DNA of 51,251 bases from Thiobacillus sp. (GCA_018263115.1 JADFDC010000015.1:1-51251), one strand, 5' to 3'. Positions 17,337 through 30,184 are shown, counted from the first letter of the stretch. The notes: a model not told the origin generated them from the letters alone. Made by a program: numbers and translations.

Positions 17337-17908
17337 TGCTGGCTGATACATTGCGTTTCTTCATCCAGACCCTGGGCGGGCTGTTCGCGGTCGCGGTGCT
17401 GCTCAGGTTTGCCATGCAAGCCATGCGGGTGTCGTTTTCCAACCCGTTTTCGCAATTCATCATGCGCATTACCGATTTCGCGGTAAAGCCCATGCGCCGG
17501 ATTATTCCTGGGATAGGGGGTTATGACTGGGCCAGTCTCCTGCTGGCCTGGCTGACCGAAGTGCTGGTGATCGTGCTGCTTCAGTGGCTGGGCGGTTTCC
17601 CCTTCAGCCTTGCCGGGTCTGGCGCATGGCTGGCCATGGTGGGCCTGGGTGCGATCGAGCTGGTGAAACTGGCGCTTTATCTCATCATGGGCCTGGTACT
17701 GGTGCGTGCCGTCCTGTCCTGGATAAATCCCTATTCCCCCATCGCGCCGGTGATTTACCCGCTTACCGAGCCCTTGCTGGCACCTTTCCGGCGGATATTG
17801 CCGGCAAGCCAGATCGACTTTTCTCCGCTCGTGCTGCTGATCCTGTGCCAGTTCATTCTGGCGGTGCCGCTTGCCAGCCTTGAACGGGCTGCGCTGGGCG
17901 CTTTCTGA
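17336..17908 (+). CDS. yggT: YggT family integral membrane protein
   Basis: This 190-aa protein consists of two copies of the YggT domain, each with two membrane helices. The motifs FSNPFSQFIMRITDFAVKPMRRIIPG (first) and ISWINPYSPIAP..LTEPLLAPFRRILP (second) are the typical loops. The molecular function is unknown; homologues are linked to osmotic or division-related phenotypes and the fold recurs in YlmG of chloroplasts and Gram-positives. The start overlaps the proC stop by one base (TGATG). Confidence 0.92.
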   Translation: MLADTLRFFIQTLGGLFAVAVLLRFAMQAMRVSFSNPFSQFIMRITDFAVKPMRRIIPGIGGYDWASLLLAWLTEVLVIVLLQWLGGFPFSLAGSGAWLAMVGLGAIELVKLALYLIMGLVLVRAVLSWINPYSPIAPVIYPLTEPLLAPFRRILPASQIDFSPLVLLILCQFILAVPLASLERAALGAF

Positions 17909-17928
17909 TATCCCCATCCAGGGCTGCT

Positions 17929-18255
17929 TTGGCTGACATTCTGCCGCCCTGGGCCAAGTACTACTCCGAAGAGGATGTGTGGACGCTGCACATTCAAATC
18001 CAGCCGGGTGCCAAATTCGATGAAATTATCGGCGAATACGCCGGTCGGCTCAAACTAAAGATTGCCGCGCCAGCAGTCGATAACAAGGCCAATATCGCCC
18101 TGATTCAATATCTTGCCGGGCTGGGTGGAGTCAGCACGGGCAAGATCGAGATACTGCGCGGGGAGCATGCGCGACAGAAAACCCTGACAGTGAAGGGTGC
18201 GGGTAGAAATTTTTTACATTTACTTCAACAACAACAAAAAAACGGAAAACCATGA
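17929..18255 (+). CDS. yggU: DUF167/YggU family protein
   Basis: This 108-aa cytosolic protein belongs to the DUF167 (YggU) family, of unknown function. The recognisable core is IQPGAKFDEIIGEYAGRLKLKIAAPAVDNKANIALIQYLA, followed by a conserved ILRGEHARQKTLTVKG segment. The start is TTG at 17929; no ATG is available between the yggT stop and the conserved core. The end overlaps the dynamin-like gene by 4 bp, which binds that gene to this otherwise standard cluster. Confidence 0.9.
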   Translation: MADILPPWAKYYSEEDVWTLHIQIQPGAKFDEIIGEYAGRLKLKIAAPAVDNKANIALIQYLAGLGGVSTGKIEILRGEHARQKTLTVKGAGRNFLHLLQQQQKNGKP

Positions 18256-20156
18256 GTGCGCTGCTCGAACAGGAAGTTGCCGATTACACCCGCAAACGCG
18301 ACCGGTTGGCCACTGCCATCCGTGCGTTTGCGGACTGGCTTGACCAGTATCAGGGCATCGACCTTGAGCGCAATCTCAGACTGATTGAAATCGCCGATGC
18401 CCTGCAGCAGGATCGCCTGACGCTGGCGTTTGTGGCAGAGTTTTCCCGAGGCAAGACCGAACTCATCAACGCATTGTTTTTCGCCGACCTGGGCGTACGT
18501 TTGCTGCCGTCCGATGCGGGCCGCACGACCATGTGCCCCACCGAGATTTTCTATGATGCGGCGGAAACACCTTCCCTGAAACTCCTGCCGATTGAAACCC
18601 GGCTGCGCCCCGAATCCCTGGGCCATCTAAAGCTAACCCCGATCGAATGGGTCAGGATGGAACTCGATCCTGACAACCCGCAGCAAATGCAGGCCACCTT
18701 GCGCAAGCTGACCGAGGTGCGCCGTGTACCGATGGGCGAGGCCGTTGCATTGGGACTGTTCGATCCCGAAGACGAGGAAATGAAGCGCCGGGTGGATGGC
18801 GCCGGCCAGGTTGAAGTGCCTGCCTGGCGTTATGGGCTGGTCAACCTGCCCCACCCCATGCTCAAGGCAGGACTGGCGATTCTGGACACGCCCGGCCTGA
18901 ATGCGCTCGGTTCCGAACCGGAACTGACGCTTTCCAGCATCCCGGGTGCGCATGCCGTTTTCTTTCTGCTGGGCACGGACACGGGCGTGACCCGTTCCGA
19001 TCTTGAAATCTGGCAGCGGCATGTGCACAAGCATGTGAATTTCCATGTCGCCGTGCTGAACAAGATCGACATGCTGTGGGATGAGCTGAAAGGGGAAGTG
19101 GGTGTCCGCGCCAGCATCCAGCGGCAGTTGTCGGATACGGCGCAGGTGCTCAAGTTACCAGAAAGCCAAGTGTTCGCGGTCTCGGCGCAAAAGGCGCTGC
19201 TGGCGAAGGTGAAACAGGATAACTCGTTGCTGGAACGTTCCGGCATCAATGCGCTGGAACAACTGCTGGGCAAGGAAATCATTCCAGCCCGTCGCGAGAT
19301 CATGTGCCGCGGGGCGGTGACCCAGGTGTCCGGCCAGATCAAATATCACCGCGCCGACATGATGAATCAGATCAAGGACGGGGTGCAGACGCTTCAACAG
19401 CTTTCGGGTCTCTCCGGCAGGAACCGCGAACTGGTCGTGCAAATGCGCGAGCAACTGTTGAAAGACAAGGAGCGCTACGACGCCACCGCTAATCAGTTCA
19501 AGACTACGCGCCATGCCGTTCAGCAATATGGCGACCAGTTGCTGGAACAGCTTTCATCCGATGCGCTGCATGTCATTCTCGAAGAGGCTCGTGCCCTGAT
19601 GGGGGAAACCTGGACGACCGCGGGGCTGATCAGCGCCATGCGCGAGGTGTCGAAGCGGATAACCGATCGCTTCATTCATTCCATGCGTTTGTCCAAAAAC
19701 ATCCAGGAATATCTCAATGCGGCCTGCGACCGCTTTCACAAGTTGCACGGTCTGCCCAAGCTGGTGGTGCCATCGCTGGATTTGCGTTCCTATCGCCTGC
19801 GCATTGAAAGCCTGCTGGAAGAGACCGAGGCTTTTTGCGGCGATCCGGCCAACCTGCTGGTTGAAAAACGTTTCATGATCCGGCGCTTTTACAACGGCGT
19901 GGCGGAGGAGGCCAAGAAAACCTACGATCTGGCCACCAAGGATGCCGGACGCTGGCTGCGTATTTCCCTTGATCCGATCATCGTCCAGATTCGCGAGCAC
20001 CGGCAATTGCTGGACAACCGGCTGGAGAACATGCGCAAGGTGCTGACCAATGTTGATGACATCCAGGGTGAAATGGTCGCCGTCAAGGGCCGCATGGACG
20101 ATCTTAGACGGCGCAAGGCCGAACTTGACGCCATCGTCGAACAGATGGCCCTATAA
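18252..20156 (+). CDS. Bacterial dynamin-like large GTPase
   Basis: This 634-aa protein has a dynamin-type GTPase domain in its first half and long helical coiled-coil regions after it (about 365-520 and 575-634), as in bacterial dynamin-like proteins. The G motifs are G1 AEFSRGKT (62-69), G2 around RTTMCPTE (91-98), G3 DTPG (212-215) and G4 NKID (270-273). Such GTPases remodel or tether membranes; no obvious transmembrane helix is present here, so membrane contact would be peripheral. The ATG overlaps the yggU stop (ATGA), and the gene ends tail-to-tail with rng, overlapping its last 6 bp. Its specific role is unknown. Confidence 0.88.
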   Translation: MSALLEQEVADYTRKRDRLATAIRAFADWLDQYQGIDLERNLRLIEIADALQQDRLTLAFVAEFSRGKTELINALFFADLGVRLLPSDAGRTTMCPTEIFYDAAETPSLKLLPIETRLRPESLGHLKLTPIEWVRMELDPDNPQQMQATLRKLTEVRRVPMGEAVALGLFDPEDEEMKRRVDGAGQVEVPAWRYGLVNLPHPMLKAGLAILDTPGLNALGSEPELTLSSIPGAHAVFFLLGTDTGVTRSDLEIWQRHVHKHVNFHVAVLNKIDMLWDELKGEVGVRASIQRQLSDTAQVLKLPESQVFAVSAQKALLAKVKQDNSLLERSGINALEQLLGKEIIPARREIMCRGAVTQVSGQIKYHRADMMNQIKDGVQTLQQLSGLSGRNRELVVQMREQLLKDKERYDATANQFKTTRHAVQQYGDQLLEQLSSDALHVILEEARALMGETWTTAGLISAMREVSKRITDRFIHSMRLSKNIQEYLNAACDRFHKLHGLPKLVVPSLDLRSYRLRIESLLEETEAFCGDPANLLVEKRFMIRRFYNGVAEEAKKTYDLATKDAGRWLRISLDPIIVQIREHRQLLDNRLENMRKVLTNVDDIQGEMVAVKGRMDDLRRRKAELDAIVEQMAL

Positions 20157-21605
20157 AAGAATGATGTCGTACTGTTCCTGCGTGTAGCTTGTTTCCACCT
20201 GAAGCGAGACGGGTTTGCCAATAAAGTCGGAAAGCTGCGCAAGGCTTTGCGATTCTTCATCCAGAAACAGATCCACTACCGGTTGTGAAGCGAGTATGCG
20301 GTACTCGCGCGCGCCGAATTGCCGCGCTTCGCGGATGATTTCCCGCAGCACGTCATAACACACTGTTCGGGCGGTCTTGATCTCGCCGCGCCCCTGGCAG
20401 GTTGGGCAGGGCTCGCACAACACGTGCGCCAGCGATTCGCGCGTGCGTTTGCGCGTCATTTCCACCAGCCCCAGTGCAGAAAATCCACTGACGGAAATGC
20501 GTGTGGAGTCGCGCGCCAGCGACTTTTTCAGTTCGGACAGGACGGTTTCCCGATGTTCAGTGGAGTCCATGTCGATGAAGTCGATGATGATGATGCCGCC
20601 AAGATTGCGCAGCCTTAATTGTCGGGCAATTGACTGGGAGGCTTCGAGATTGGTTTTGAAAATCGTGTCGTCAAAGTTGCGCGCGCCGACGAAGCCGCCC
20701 GTGTTGACATCAATGGTGGTGAGCGCTTCGGTTTGATCAATGATAAGGTAGCCGCCGGATTTCAGATCGACGCGCCTGGCCAGTGCCTTCTCGATCTCGT
20801 CGTCAATGGCATGCAGGTCGAACAAGGGCCGGTCCGCGCTGTAATGCTGGAGCTTGTCCGTTACGCCGCCGGTGTAGTTGTGGGCAAACTCGATCATCTT
20901 CTGGAAGGTCTCACGCGAGTCGACCAGAATGCGCGATGTTTCCGTGTTGACGAAATCGCGCAGCACGCGCAGGGCCAGGTTCAGGTCTTGATAAAGGACG
21001 CAGGGCGCGATGCAGACTTTCGATTTTTCCCGGATGTCGTGCCAAAGCCTTTGCAGGTAGGCAATGTCCGCGCCAAGGTCCTCGACACTGGCGGATTCCG
21101 CCATGGTGCGAACGATGAAGCCCCCCTGGATATCCAGCGGAAGCAATTCCTGAAGCACCTGCCTCAAATGTTCACGCTCTTCTTCGCCCTCGATGCGCTG
21201 GGAAATGCCAATATGCGATTCCTGCGGCAGATAGACCAGATAGCGTCCGGCAAAGCTGATCTGGGTGGAAAGCCGAGCGCCCTTGGTGCCGATGGGATCC
21301 TTGATGACCTGCACAACCACCGTCTGGCCTTCGTGCAGAAGTTGTTCGATGCGCCGCTCGGTCTCGTCGCCACGCCGCTCTTCCCAGATATCCGCCACAT
21401 GGAGAAAGGCGGCGCGCTCAAGACCGATGTCAATAAAGGCAGATTGCATGCCCGGCAGCACACGAGCCACTCTGCCCAGATAGATGTTGCCTACCAACCC
21501 CCGGCTGCCGGCACGCTCGACATGCAGTTCCTGAACAGAACCCAGAAGCAGTACCGCCACGCGCGTTTCCTGCGGCGTGACGTTGATGAGAATTTCCTCG
21601 CTCAT
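20151..21605 (-). CDS. rng: Ribonuclease G
   Basis: RNase G is a cytosolic endoribonuclease that matures the 5' end of 16S rRNA and degrades some mRNAs. The 484-aa length is right for RNase G, lacking the long C-terminal scaffold of RNase E. An S1 RNA-binding domain lies at about 38-125 (GNIYLGRVARVLPGMQSAFIDIG), the catalytic Asp residues are in TTIDVNTGG and IIIIDFIDMD, and the zinc-link Cys pair is in CEPCPTCQG. It is downstream of maf with a 51-bp gap carrying a strong hairpin (21619-21656), which lies within the rng leader. Confidence 0.95.
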   Translation of the reverse strand: MSEEILINVTPQETRVAVLLLGSVQELHVERAGSRGLVGNIYLGRVARVLPGMQSAFIDIGLERAAFLHVADIWEERRGDETERRIEQLLHEGQTVVVQVIKDPIGTKGARLSTQISFAGRYLVYLPQESHIGISQRIEGEEEREHLRQVLQELLPLDIQGGFIVRTMAESASVEDLGADIAYLQRLWHDIREKSKVCIAPCVLYQDLNLALRVLRDFVNTETSRILVDSRETFQKMIEFAHNYTGGVTDKLQHYSADRPLFDLHAIDDEIEKALARRVDLKSGGYLIIDQTEALTTIDVNTGGFVGARNFDDTIFKTNLEASQSIARQLRLRNLGGIIIIDFIDMDSTEHRETVLSELKKSLARDSTRISVSGFSALGLVEMTRKRTRESLAHVLCEPCPTCQGRGEIKTARTVCYDVLREIIREARQFGAREYRILASQPVVDLFLDEESQSLAQLSDFIGKPVSLQVETSYTQEQYDIILL

Positions 21606-21618
21606 GGCGAACCCCGAA

Positions 21619-21656
21619 TTTTCAATCCGCAGACGTGGCAGTCTGTGGATTGAAAA
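21619..21656 (-). promoter_or_regulatory. 16-bp hairpin in the maf-rng gap (rng leader)
   Basis: TTTTCAATCCGCAGAC (21619-21634) pairs with GTCTGTGGATTGAAAA (21641-21656) around a 6-nt loop, with one non-Watson-Crick position in 16. It starts directly after the maf stop and ends 13 bases before the rng ATG. No T-run follows, so it is less likely a simple terminator than an mRNA processing or control structure. Confidence 0.65.
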
Positions 21657-22271
21657 CTAGACTTTAATGTCGGCCCAGCCCAGTAAAGCAGCGGTTTCAT
21701 GCAAGGGTAGTCCCATGATGCCGGTATAGCTACCCTCTATGCGCGTGGCGAAAGCACCAGCCCGGCCCTGAATGCCATATGCGCCGGCCTTGTCCAGCGC
21801 TTCGCCGCTTTCCAGATAGCGCGCAATCGTTTCACTGGATAGCGGCGCGAATTCCACCTTGCTTGAGGACAGCCTGGATTCGGTTCCGTGTGTCCATGTC
21901 ATGGCGACGCCAGTATGCACCCAGTGCGCGCGCCCCGATAGCCGAGTGAGTATTTCCATCGCATGCGCGAGGTCACGCGGCTTGCCGATGATTTCGCCGT
22001 CTATATCCAGAACCGTATCGGCGCCCAGTACCGGCATCAATACAAGACGGCGCATGCGGACAATGCGGGCCCCGCACTGGGATTTTTCGCGCGCCATGCG
22101 CACAGCGAATTGCGCGGGGGTTTCCTTGTCCTGAGGCACTTCAACGACATCCTCGCGGCCGGGCGAGGCGCGCATCACCAGCACCTCGAAATGGACGCCC
22201 AACTGCTTGAGCAGTTCACGCCGCCGGGGCGATTGTGATGCCAGGTAAATCCGGTTGTCGATGTGGCCCAT
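21657..22271 (-). CDS. maf: Maf family nucleoside triphosphate pyrophosphatase (YhdE-like)
   Basis: Maf proteins hydrolyse non-canonical or pyrimidine nucleoside triphosphates (dTTP/UTP in YhdE) to monophosphates. The 204-aa protein has the N-terminal [18 protein letters not shown] signature, the central [16 protein letters not shown] with catalytic Asp, and the C-terminal [14 protein letters not shown] segment. It is slightly longer than E. coli YhdE because of short insertions (VEVPQDKE region and MRRLVLMPV). The stop is immediately followed by the rng leader hairpin. The start lies directly beside the rlmH stop, one of a tight series of minus-strand genes. Confidence 0.93.
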   Translation of the reverse strand: MGHIDNRIYLASQSPRRRELLKQLGVHFEVLVMRASPGREDVVEVPQDKETPAQFAVRMAREKSQCGARIVRMRRLVLMPVLGADTVLDIDGEIIGKPRDLAHAMEILTRLSGRAHWVHTGVAMTWTHGTESRLSSSKVEFAPLSSETIARYLESGEALDKAGAYGIQGRAGAFATRIEGSYTGIMGLPLHETAALLGWADIKV

Positions 22272-22742
22272 TTATTCTCTGTGGTAAGGATGGCCCTTGA
22301 GCAGGGATACTGCCCGGTAAAGCTGCTCCGCCAGCATGACCCTGGCCAGCCCGTGCGGCAGCGTCAGGCGCGACAGGCCCAATAGTAAATCCGCGCGAAC
22401 TTTTAATGAAGCATTCAGGCCGTCTGCGCCGCCGATGATAAAGCAGGGCTGGGCGCCTTCCCGCATCCAGCGGGACAACAAATCTGCCAGCTCTGTGGTG
22501 GCCGGCTGCTTGCCGTGCTCATCCAGCGCAATCAACGTGGCCTGACTGGGCAAGGCCGAAAGGATGCGCTCTGCTTCGATTCTCTGAATGCGGTCGGTTG
22601 AGGAACCTGCCGCACGTTTTTCGGGTTTGATTTCGATCAGTTCAAGCGTGGTATCGGGCGGCATGCGTTTGGCATATTCGGCATACCCTGCCTCGATCCA
22701 GGAAGGCATCTTATGGCCGACGGCAAGAATGCGAAGCTTCAC
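22272..22742 (-). CDS. rlmH: 23S rRNA pseudouridine-1915 N3-methyltransferase RlmH
   Basis: RlmH is a SPOUT-fold methyltransferase that modifies pseudouridine 1915 of 23S rRNA. The GTG at 22742 is chosen because it gives (M)KLRILAVGHKMPSW, the universal start, and 156 aa against the family's 155; it also overlaps the rsfS stop (GTGA). The open frame extends further upstream into rsfS but that part is not conserved. The SAM-binding knot motifs CFIIGGADGL and LTLPHGLARVMLAEQLYRA are intact. rsfS-rlmH is a near-universal bacterial gene pair. Confidence 0.95.
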   Translation of the reverse strand: MKLRILAVGHKMPSWIEAGYAEYAKRMPPDTTLELIEIKPEKRAAGSSTDRIQRIEAERILSALPSQATLIALDEHGKQPATTELADLLSRWMREGAQPCFIIGGADGLNASLKVRADLLLGLSRLTLPHGLARVMLAEQLYRAVSLLKGHPYHRE

Positions 22743-23092
22743 GAGGAAGCAGACGGATTGCGGGAATTCAACGTGGCATCCCACAATTCCTCAAGATTGT
22801 AGTGCGCGCGCACGGCTGGGTGCATGACATGTACGACGACATCGCCCATGTCCACCAGCACCCATTCGCCCGTTTGTTCGCCTTCCATCCCGATGACCTG
22901 CTCGCCAAGTTCCTTCATTTTGTCACGCACGCTATTGGCAAGCGCTTTCGTCTGCCGCGACGACTCGGCGCTGGCAATGACCATGCGCTCGAACAGTGAA
23001 GTGAGTCTGGACGTGTCGAACACGGTGATGTCCTGGGCCTTGATGTCTTCCAGCGCGGCCACAATGGCCTTGATCTTGTCGTCAATGTTCAT
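22739..23092 (-). CDS. rsfS: Ribosome silencing factor RsfS
   Basis: RsfS (DUF143) binds ribosomal protein L14 and blocks subunit joining when nutrients are short. The ATG at 23092 overlaps the nadD stop (ATGA) and gives MNIDDKIKAIVAALEDIKAQDI, the expected N-terminus, for 117 aa; the longer frame upstream lies within nadD. Conserved features are ITVFDTSRLTSLFERMVIASAESSRQTKALA and GEWVLVDMGDVVVHVMHPAVRAHYNLEELW. It is translationally coupled to both neighbours. Confidence 0.95.
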   Translation of the reverse strand: MNIDDKIKAIVAALEDIKAQDITVFDTSRLTSLFERMVIASAESSRQTKALANSVRDKMKELGEQVIGMEGEQTGEWVLVDMGDVVVHVMHPAVRAHYNLEELWDATLNSRNPSASS

Positions 23093-23736
23093 GAAGTGGT
23101 ATAGAGATGCTGCTGCTGAATATAGTTGAGCACCGTGTCGGGCAACAGATAGCGGGCGCTGGTGCCAGATGACAAGTGCTGGCGGATGCCGGTGGCGGAA
23201 ATGTCCAGCGCGGTCATGGGTTTCAGGAAAATACTTTCCGCGGGTGATGCCGGTGGTGCGCCGCATCTGCGATGTTCCAGTTCACGCCTGAGAATATCTG
23301 GCAGCATGTCTGACTGCGTCAGCCGGTAGCCGGGCCGGTGCGCAACGGCGATGTGCGCCAGATTGAAAAGCTGTCGCCATTCCTTCCAGGCCGTCAGTCC
23401 CAGAAAAGCGTCAGTACCCATCAACAACCAGAGCGGCCGATCAGCTCCCAGTTCATGCCTTAGGGAAGTAAGCGTGTCGAAGGTGTAGCTTGCGCGAGGT
23501 TCACGCATCTCGCGGTCATCCAGCACAAAACGTGGATTGCCTGTGATGGCCAGACGGGTCATTTCCAGCCGGTGTTTTGCATCAGTACGCGGAGAAGCGC
23601 GATGCGGTGGCTGGCCGGCCGGAATGAAGCGGACTTCTTCGAGCGATAACGCATTTGCCAGCTCTTCCGCCATGCGCAAATGGCCATAATGAATCGGGTC
23701 GAACGTTCCGCCGAATATGCCGAGGGCGGAACTCAA
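23089..23736 (-). CDS. nadD: Nicotinate-nucleotide adenylyltransferase
   Basis: NadD makes nicotinate adenine dinucleotide from NaMN and ATP in NAD synthesis. The 215-aa protein carries the nucleotidyltransferase motif GIFGGTFDPIHYGHLR (about residues 6-21) and the C-terminal ISATGIRQHL (ISxTxIR) motif that contacts ATP phosphates. The start is TTG at 23736 with GAGG about 9 bases upstream; no ATG is in a suitable position. It follows proA by 9 bp and overlaps rsfS by 4 bp. Confidence 0.94.
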   Translation of the reverse strand: MSSALGIFGGTFDPIHYGHLRMAEELANALSLEEVRFIPAGQPPHRASPRTDAKHRLEMTRLAITGNPRFVLDDREMREPRASYTFDTLTSLRHELGADRPLWLLMGTDAFLGLTAWKEWRQLFNLAHIAVAHRPGYRLTQSDMLPDILRRELEHRRCGAPPASPAESIFLKPMTALDISATGIRQHLSSGTSARYLLPDTVLNYIQQQHLYTTS

Positions 23737-23745
23737 TTGCCAACC

Positions 23746-25002
23746 TCATCCACGAATATGTCCGTCACCTAGCACCACCCACTTTTCACTCGTCAGCCCT
23801 TCAAGGCCGACCGGGCCGCGAGCATGGATCTTGTCGGTGGAAATGCCGATTTCCGCGCCCAGACCGTATTCAAAGCCATCGGCGAAGCGTGTAGAGGCGT
23901 TGACCATGACGCTTGCGGAATCCACTTCGCGCAGAAAACGGCGCGAGCGAGTGTAGTCCTCGGTGACGATGGCGTCGGTGTGCTGCGAACCATATTGCGC
24001 AATGTGTGCCATGGCGGCGTCCATGTCGTCCACCACGCGGATGGCGATGATGGGCGCGAGATATTCCTCGTGCCAGTCGGCTTCCGTGGCTTCCTTCATG
24101 GCGGGCACGATGCGGCGCGATTCTGAGCAGCCGCGCATTTCCACGTTCTTCGCGGCGTAGACGGCGGCGATTTTCGGCAGAAAGCTTTGCGCCACGTCGC
24201 GGTGCACCAGCAGCGTTTCCATGGTGTTGCAGGTGCCATAACGACTGGTCTTGGCGTTGTCGGCAATGCGCAGTGCCTTGTCCAGGTCGGCGTGGTCGTC
24301 CACATACACATGACACACACCATGCAGGTGCTTGATGACGGGGATGCGCGCGTCATTCATCAATCGCTCGATCAGCCCCTTGCCACCACGCGGCACGATG
24401 ACATCGACATATTCGCGCATGGTGATCAGCTCGCCGACGGCCGCGCGATCGGTGGTCTCGATGACTTGGACGCAGGCTTCGGGCAGGTTCGCGGCCTTCA
24501 GGCCTTCCTTCACGCAGGCAGCGATGGCCTGATTGGATTGGATTGCCTCGGAGCCGCCGCGCAGAATCGCCGCGTTGCCGGATTTCAGGCACAGGCCCGC
24601 TGCGTCCGCTGTCACGTTGGGGCGGGCTTCGTAAATGATGCCAACGACCCCCAAAGGCACCCGCATCTTGCCTACCTGTATGCCCGAGGGACGATAGTTC
24701 ATGCCGGTGATACCACCTACGGGATCGGGCAGCGCAGCGATCTGTTCCAGCCCCTCAGCCATGTCAGTGACGGTTTTTTCATTCAGCGTCAGCCGGTCGA
24801 GCAGGGCAGCATCGAGACCGGCAGCTTTCGCGGCGGCCACATCTTCTGCATTGGCGGCCAGCAGTCTGGAGGCATCGCGGCGTATGGCGGCGGCCATCGC
24901 CAGCAACGCGGCATTCTTGGCACGTGTTTCGGCGCGGGCAATTTCCCGGCTGGCTTCGCGGGCTGTGCGGCCCACCGTCTGCATGTAGGTTTTTACGTCC
25001 AT
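23746..25002 (-). CDS. proA: Gamma-glutamyl phosphate reductase
   Basis: ProA reduces gamma-glutamyl phosphate to glutamate semialdehyde with NADPH in proline synthesis. The 418-aa protein is full length. The catalytic Cys lies in [15 protein letters not shown], the nucleotide-binding region includes [17 protein letters not shown], and the C-terminal [20 protein letters not shown] is the family end. The start overlaps the holA stop by one base. The proline genes are split here: proC is at 16521-17336 in the other direction, and proB is outside the window. Confidence 0.96.
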   Translation of the reverse strand: MDVKTYMQTVGRTAREASREIARAETRAKNAALLAMAAAIRRDASRLLAANAEDVAAAKAAGLDAALLDRLTLNEKTVTDMAEGLEQIAALPDPVGGITGMNYRPSGIQVGKMRVPLGVVGIIYEARPNVTADAAGLCLKSGNAAILRGGSEAIQSNQAIAACVKEGLKAANLPEACVQVIETTDRAAVGELITMREYVDVIVPRGGKGLIERLMNDARIPVIKHLHGVCHVYVDDHADLDKALRIADNAKTSRYGTCNTMETLLVHRDVAQSFLPKIAAVYAAKNVEMRGCSESRRIVPAMKEATEADWHEEYLAPIIAIRVVDDMDAAMAHIAQYGSQHTDAIVTEDYTRSRRFLREVDSASVMVNASTRFADGFEYGLGAEIGISTDKIHARGPVGLEGLTSEKWVVLGDGHIRG

Positions 25003-26002
25003 TATTTTGTGCTCAATTTCAAACTCAGTCGCAGCATGTCATTCCACGGATCACCGCCTTCAAGGCCCTTGGCCTGTCGGTCGATGCGCGCGGCATCCAG
25101 CAGCGTTGATTCCATTATGGCATCACTGACCCGGCGCAGGGCAGCCTGCGCCAGTGGTTGGCGCTTGTCCCAGATGCGGTTGGCCTTGAAGGCTGCCTGC
25201 ATGCTTTGACCCTGCCGCATGGCAGATTTTAGCTTGGCCAGCAGGCGCAGCGTGGCCGCGATCTGCCACATGATCTTGGGCACGGCTTCGCCTTCCTGCT
25301 TCAGGCTTTCAAGAATGCGTGCGCAGCGCGCGCTGTCCCCTGCTAACAAGGCATCCTGAATGTCTGCCACTTCAAAGCGGGAAACATCAGTGACGGCATG
25401 TTCAATGTCTTCAAGACTAAGTTTGCCTGGTGGCAGCAACAGGGCGAGCTTGTCGATTTCCTGCCGGGCGGCAAGCAGGTTGCCCTCCAGCCGGTTGGCA
25501 AGGAATTCGAGCGCTTCGCGATCCGCCAGCTGTTTGTTTGCGGACAGGCGTTTGTTGATCCAGTTTGGGAGCTGTTCGCGAGGTACATCACGGCACTGAA
25601 TGACGTGTCCGGCTTCCGCCAGCGCGCCAAACCATTTGCTTTGGGTTTGTTTCCACTCCAGACCGGGCAGGGAAATAATGGTTACTGTCTCAGCGGGCAG
25701 CGAATTGGCATAGCGCCCCAGCGCATTGCTGCCTTCAATACCGGGCTTGCCGCTGGGAATGCGGATTTCCACCAGTTTCTGCTGGGCGAACAATGACAGA
25801 TTGTCCGCACTGCCGAATATCACACTCCAGTCGAAACGTCCCTGCACCGTGAACACGCTGCGCTCAAACCCGGCGCGCATGGCCGCCGAGCGGATGGCGT
25901 CCTCGGCTTCCAGCATGGCCAGCGGTTCATCACCCCAGATTACATACAATGGCGCAAATCCCCGGGCGAGGTGATTGCCGATATCCTCGGGTCTCAGCTC
26001 CA

Positions 26003-26006
<4 letters not shown>
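25002..26006 (-). CDS. holA: DNA polymerase III subunit delta
   Basis: HolA is the delta subunit of the clamp loader that opens the beta sliding clamp for DNA replication. The 334-aa protein starts [29 protein letters not shown], the typical delta start including the degenerate nucleotide-binding fold, and continues with the AAA+-like domains and a C-terminal helical collar domain ([23 protein letters not shown]). As expected for delta, there is no functional Walker A. It lies between lptE (4-bp overlap) and proA, in the conserved leuS-lptE-holA order. Confidence 0.94.
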
Positions 26007-29187
<3,181 letters not shown>

Positions 29188-29277
29188 TTATATCGGGGCG
29201 GGTGACAAGCCGCCCGCCCAGCGGTTAAAATCGCCCGGCTAAGCATTCAAATTACTACTTTTGTCAGGGAGTTCCCC

Positions 29278-30168
29278 ATGTCCAAGAAGCATCCCGTCAT
29301 CGCCGTTACGGGTTCGTCCGGCGCCGGCACCACGTTTGTCAAGCGTGCTTTTGAAAACATCTTCCGCCGTTACGACATCACGGCGGCCATTATCGAAGGC
29401 GACAGCCTGCATTCGCTGGGCCGTGTCGAATTCCGCGAGCGCATGAAAGCCGAGGAAGCCAAGGGCAATAATCACTTTTCGCATTTTGGCCCCGAAGCCA
29501 ACCACTTCGACAAGATCGAAGAAACCTTCAAGGTGTATGGCGAAACGGGTTCAGGCAAGAAACGCTATTACATCCACAGCGATGCCGAGGCCGCCGAGCA
29601 CAATGCACGGCTGAAAACCAGTCTGAAACCCGGCGAGTTCACGCCCTGGGAAGATATTCAGGCCGGTACCGACATTCTATTTTACGAAGGTCTGCACGGG
29701 CTGGTTGCCAATGGCAATATCGATGCTTCCCGCTACATCGACCTGGGCGTGGGCGTTGTGCCCGTCGTCAACCTCGAATGGATCCAGAAAATCCATCGCG
29801 ACCACGCGGAACGCGGCTACTCTGCCGAAGCGACAGTGGACACCATCCTGCGTCGCATGCCGGATTACATCAACTACATCACCCCGCAATTCTCGCGCAC
29901 TCACGTCAACTTCCAGCGCGTGCCCACGGTAGATACGTCCAACCCCTTCATCGCCCGCGACATTCCCACGCCGGACGAAAGCTTCATCATCATCCGCTTC
30001 CGCGATCCGCGCGGTGTGGATTTCCAGTACCTGCTCAACATGATTCCGCACAGCTTCATGTCGCGCGCAAACACCCTGGTCGTACCCGGCGGCAAGATGA
30101 GCTACGCCATGGAGCTCATACTGACGCCCATGATTGAGGTGATGGTCGAAGAAAGCCGCGGCAAGTAA
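29278..30168 (+). CDS. prkB: Phosphoribulokinase
   Basis: Phosphoribulokinase converts ribulose 5-phosphate to the RuBisCO substrate ribulose 1,5-bisphosphate with ATP, so with cbbL it marks a working Calvin cycle. The 296-aa protein is the proteobacterial (class I) type: Walker A GSSGAGTT (12-19), the EGDSLHSL substrate segment, the FSHFGPEANHFDKIEETFKVYGETG region (residues about 66-90), the Walker B-like DILFYEGLHGLV, and the C-terminal IPHSFMSRANTLVVPGGKMSYAMELI. AGGGAG lies upstream of the ATG. It stands alone, 29 kb from cbbL, divergent from leuS and followed by a strong terminator. The symbol cbbP would serve equally. Confidence 0.96.
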   Translation: MSKKHPVIAVTGSSGAGTTFVKRAFENIFRRYDITAAIIEGDSLHSLGRVEFRERMKAEEAKGNNHFSHFGPEANHFDKIEETFKVYGETGSGKKRYYIHSDAEAAEHNARLKTSLKPGEFTPWEDIQAGTDILFYEGLHGLVANGNIDASRYIDLGVGVVPVVNLEWIQKIHRDHAERGYSAEATVDTILRRMPDYINYITPQFSRTHVNFQRVPTVDTSNPFIARDIPTPDESFIIIRFRDPRGVDFQYLLNMIPHSFMSRANTLVVPGGKMSYAMELILTPMIEVMVEESRGK

Positions 30169-30184
30169 GCGAAGATGGCGTAAC

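Noticed and set aside
24187-25209. 340-aa open frame on the plus strand opposite proA
   Set aside because: Shadow of proA; the composition is typical of antisense frames (rich in Gly, His, Gln).
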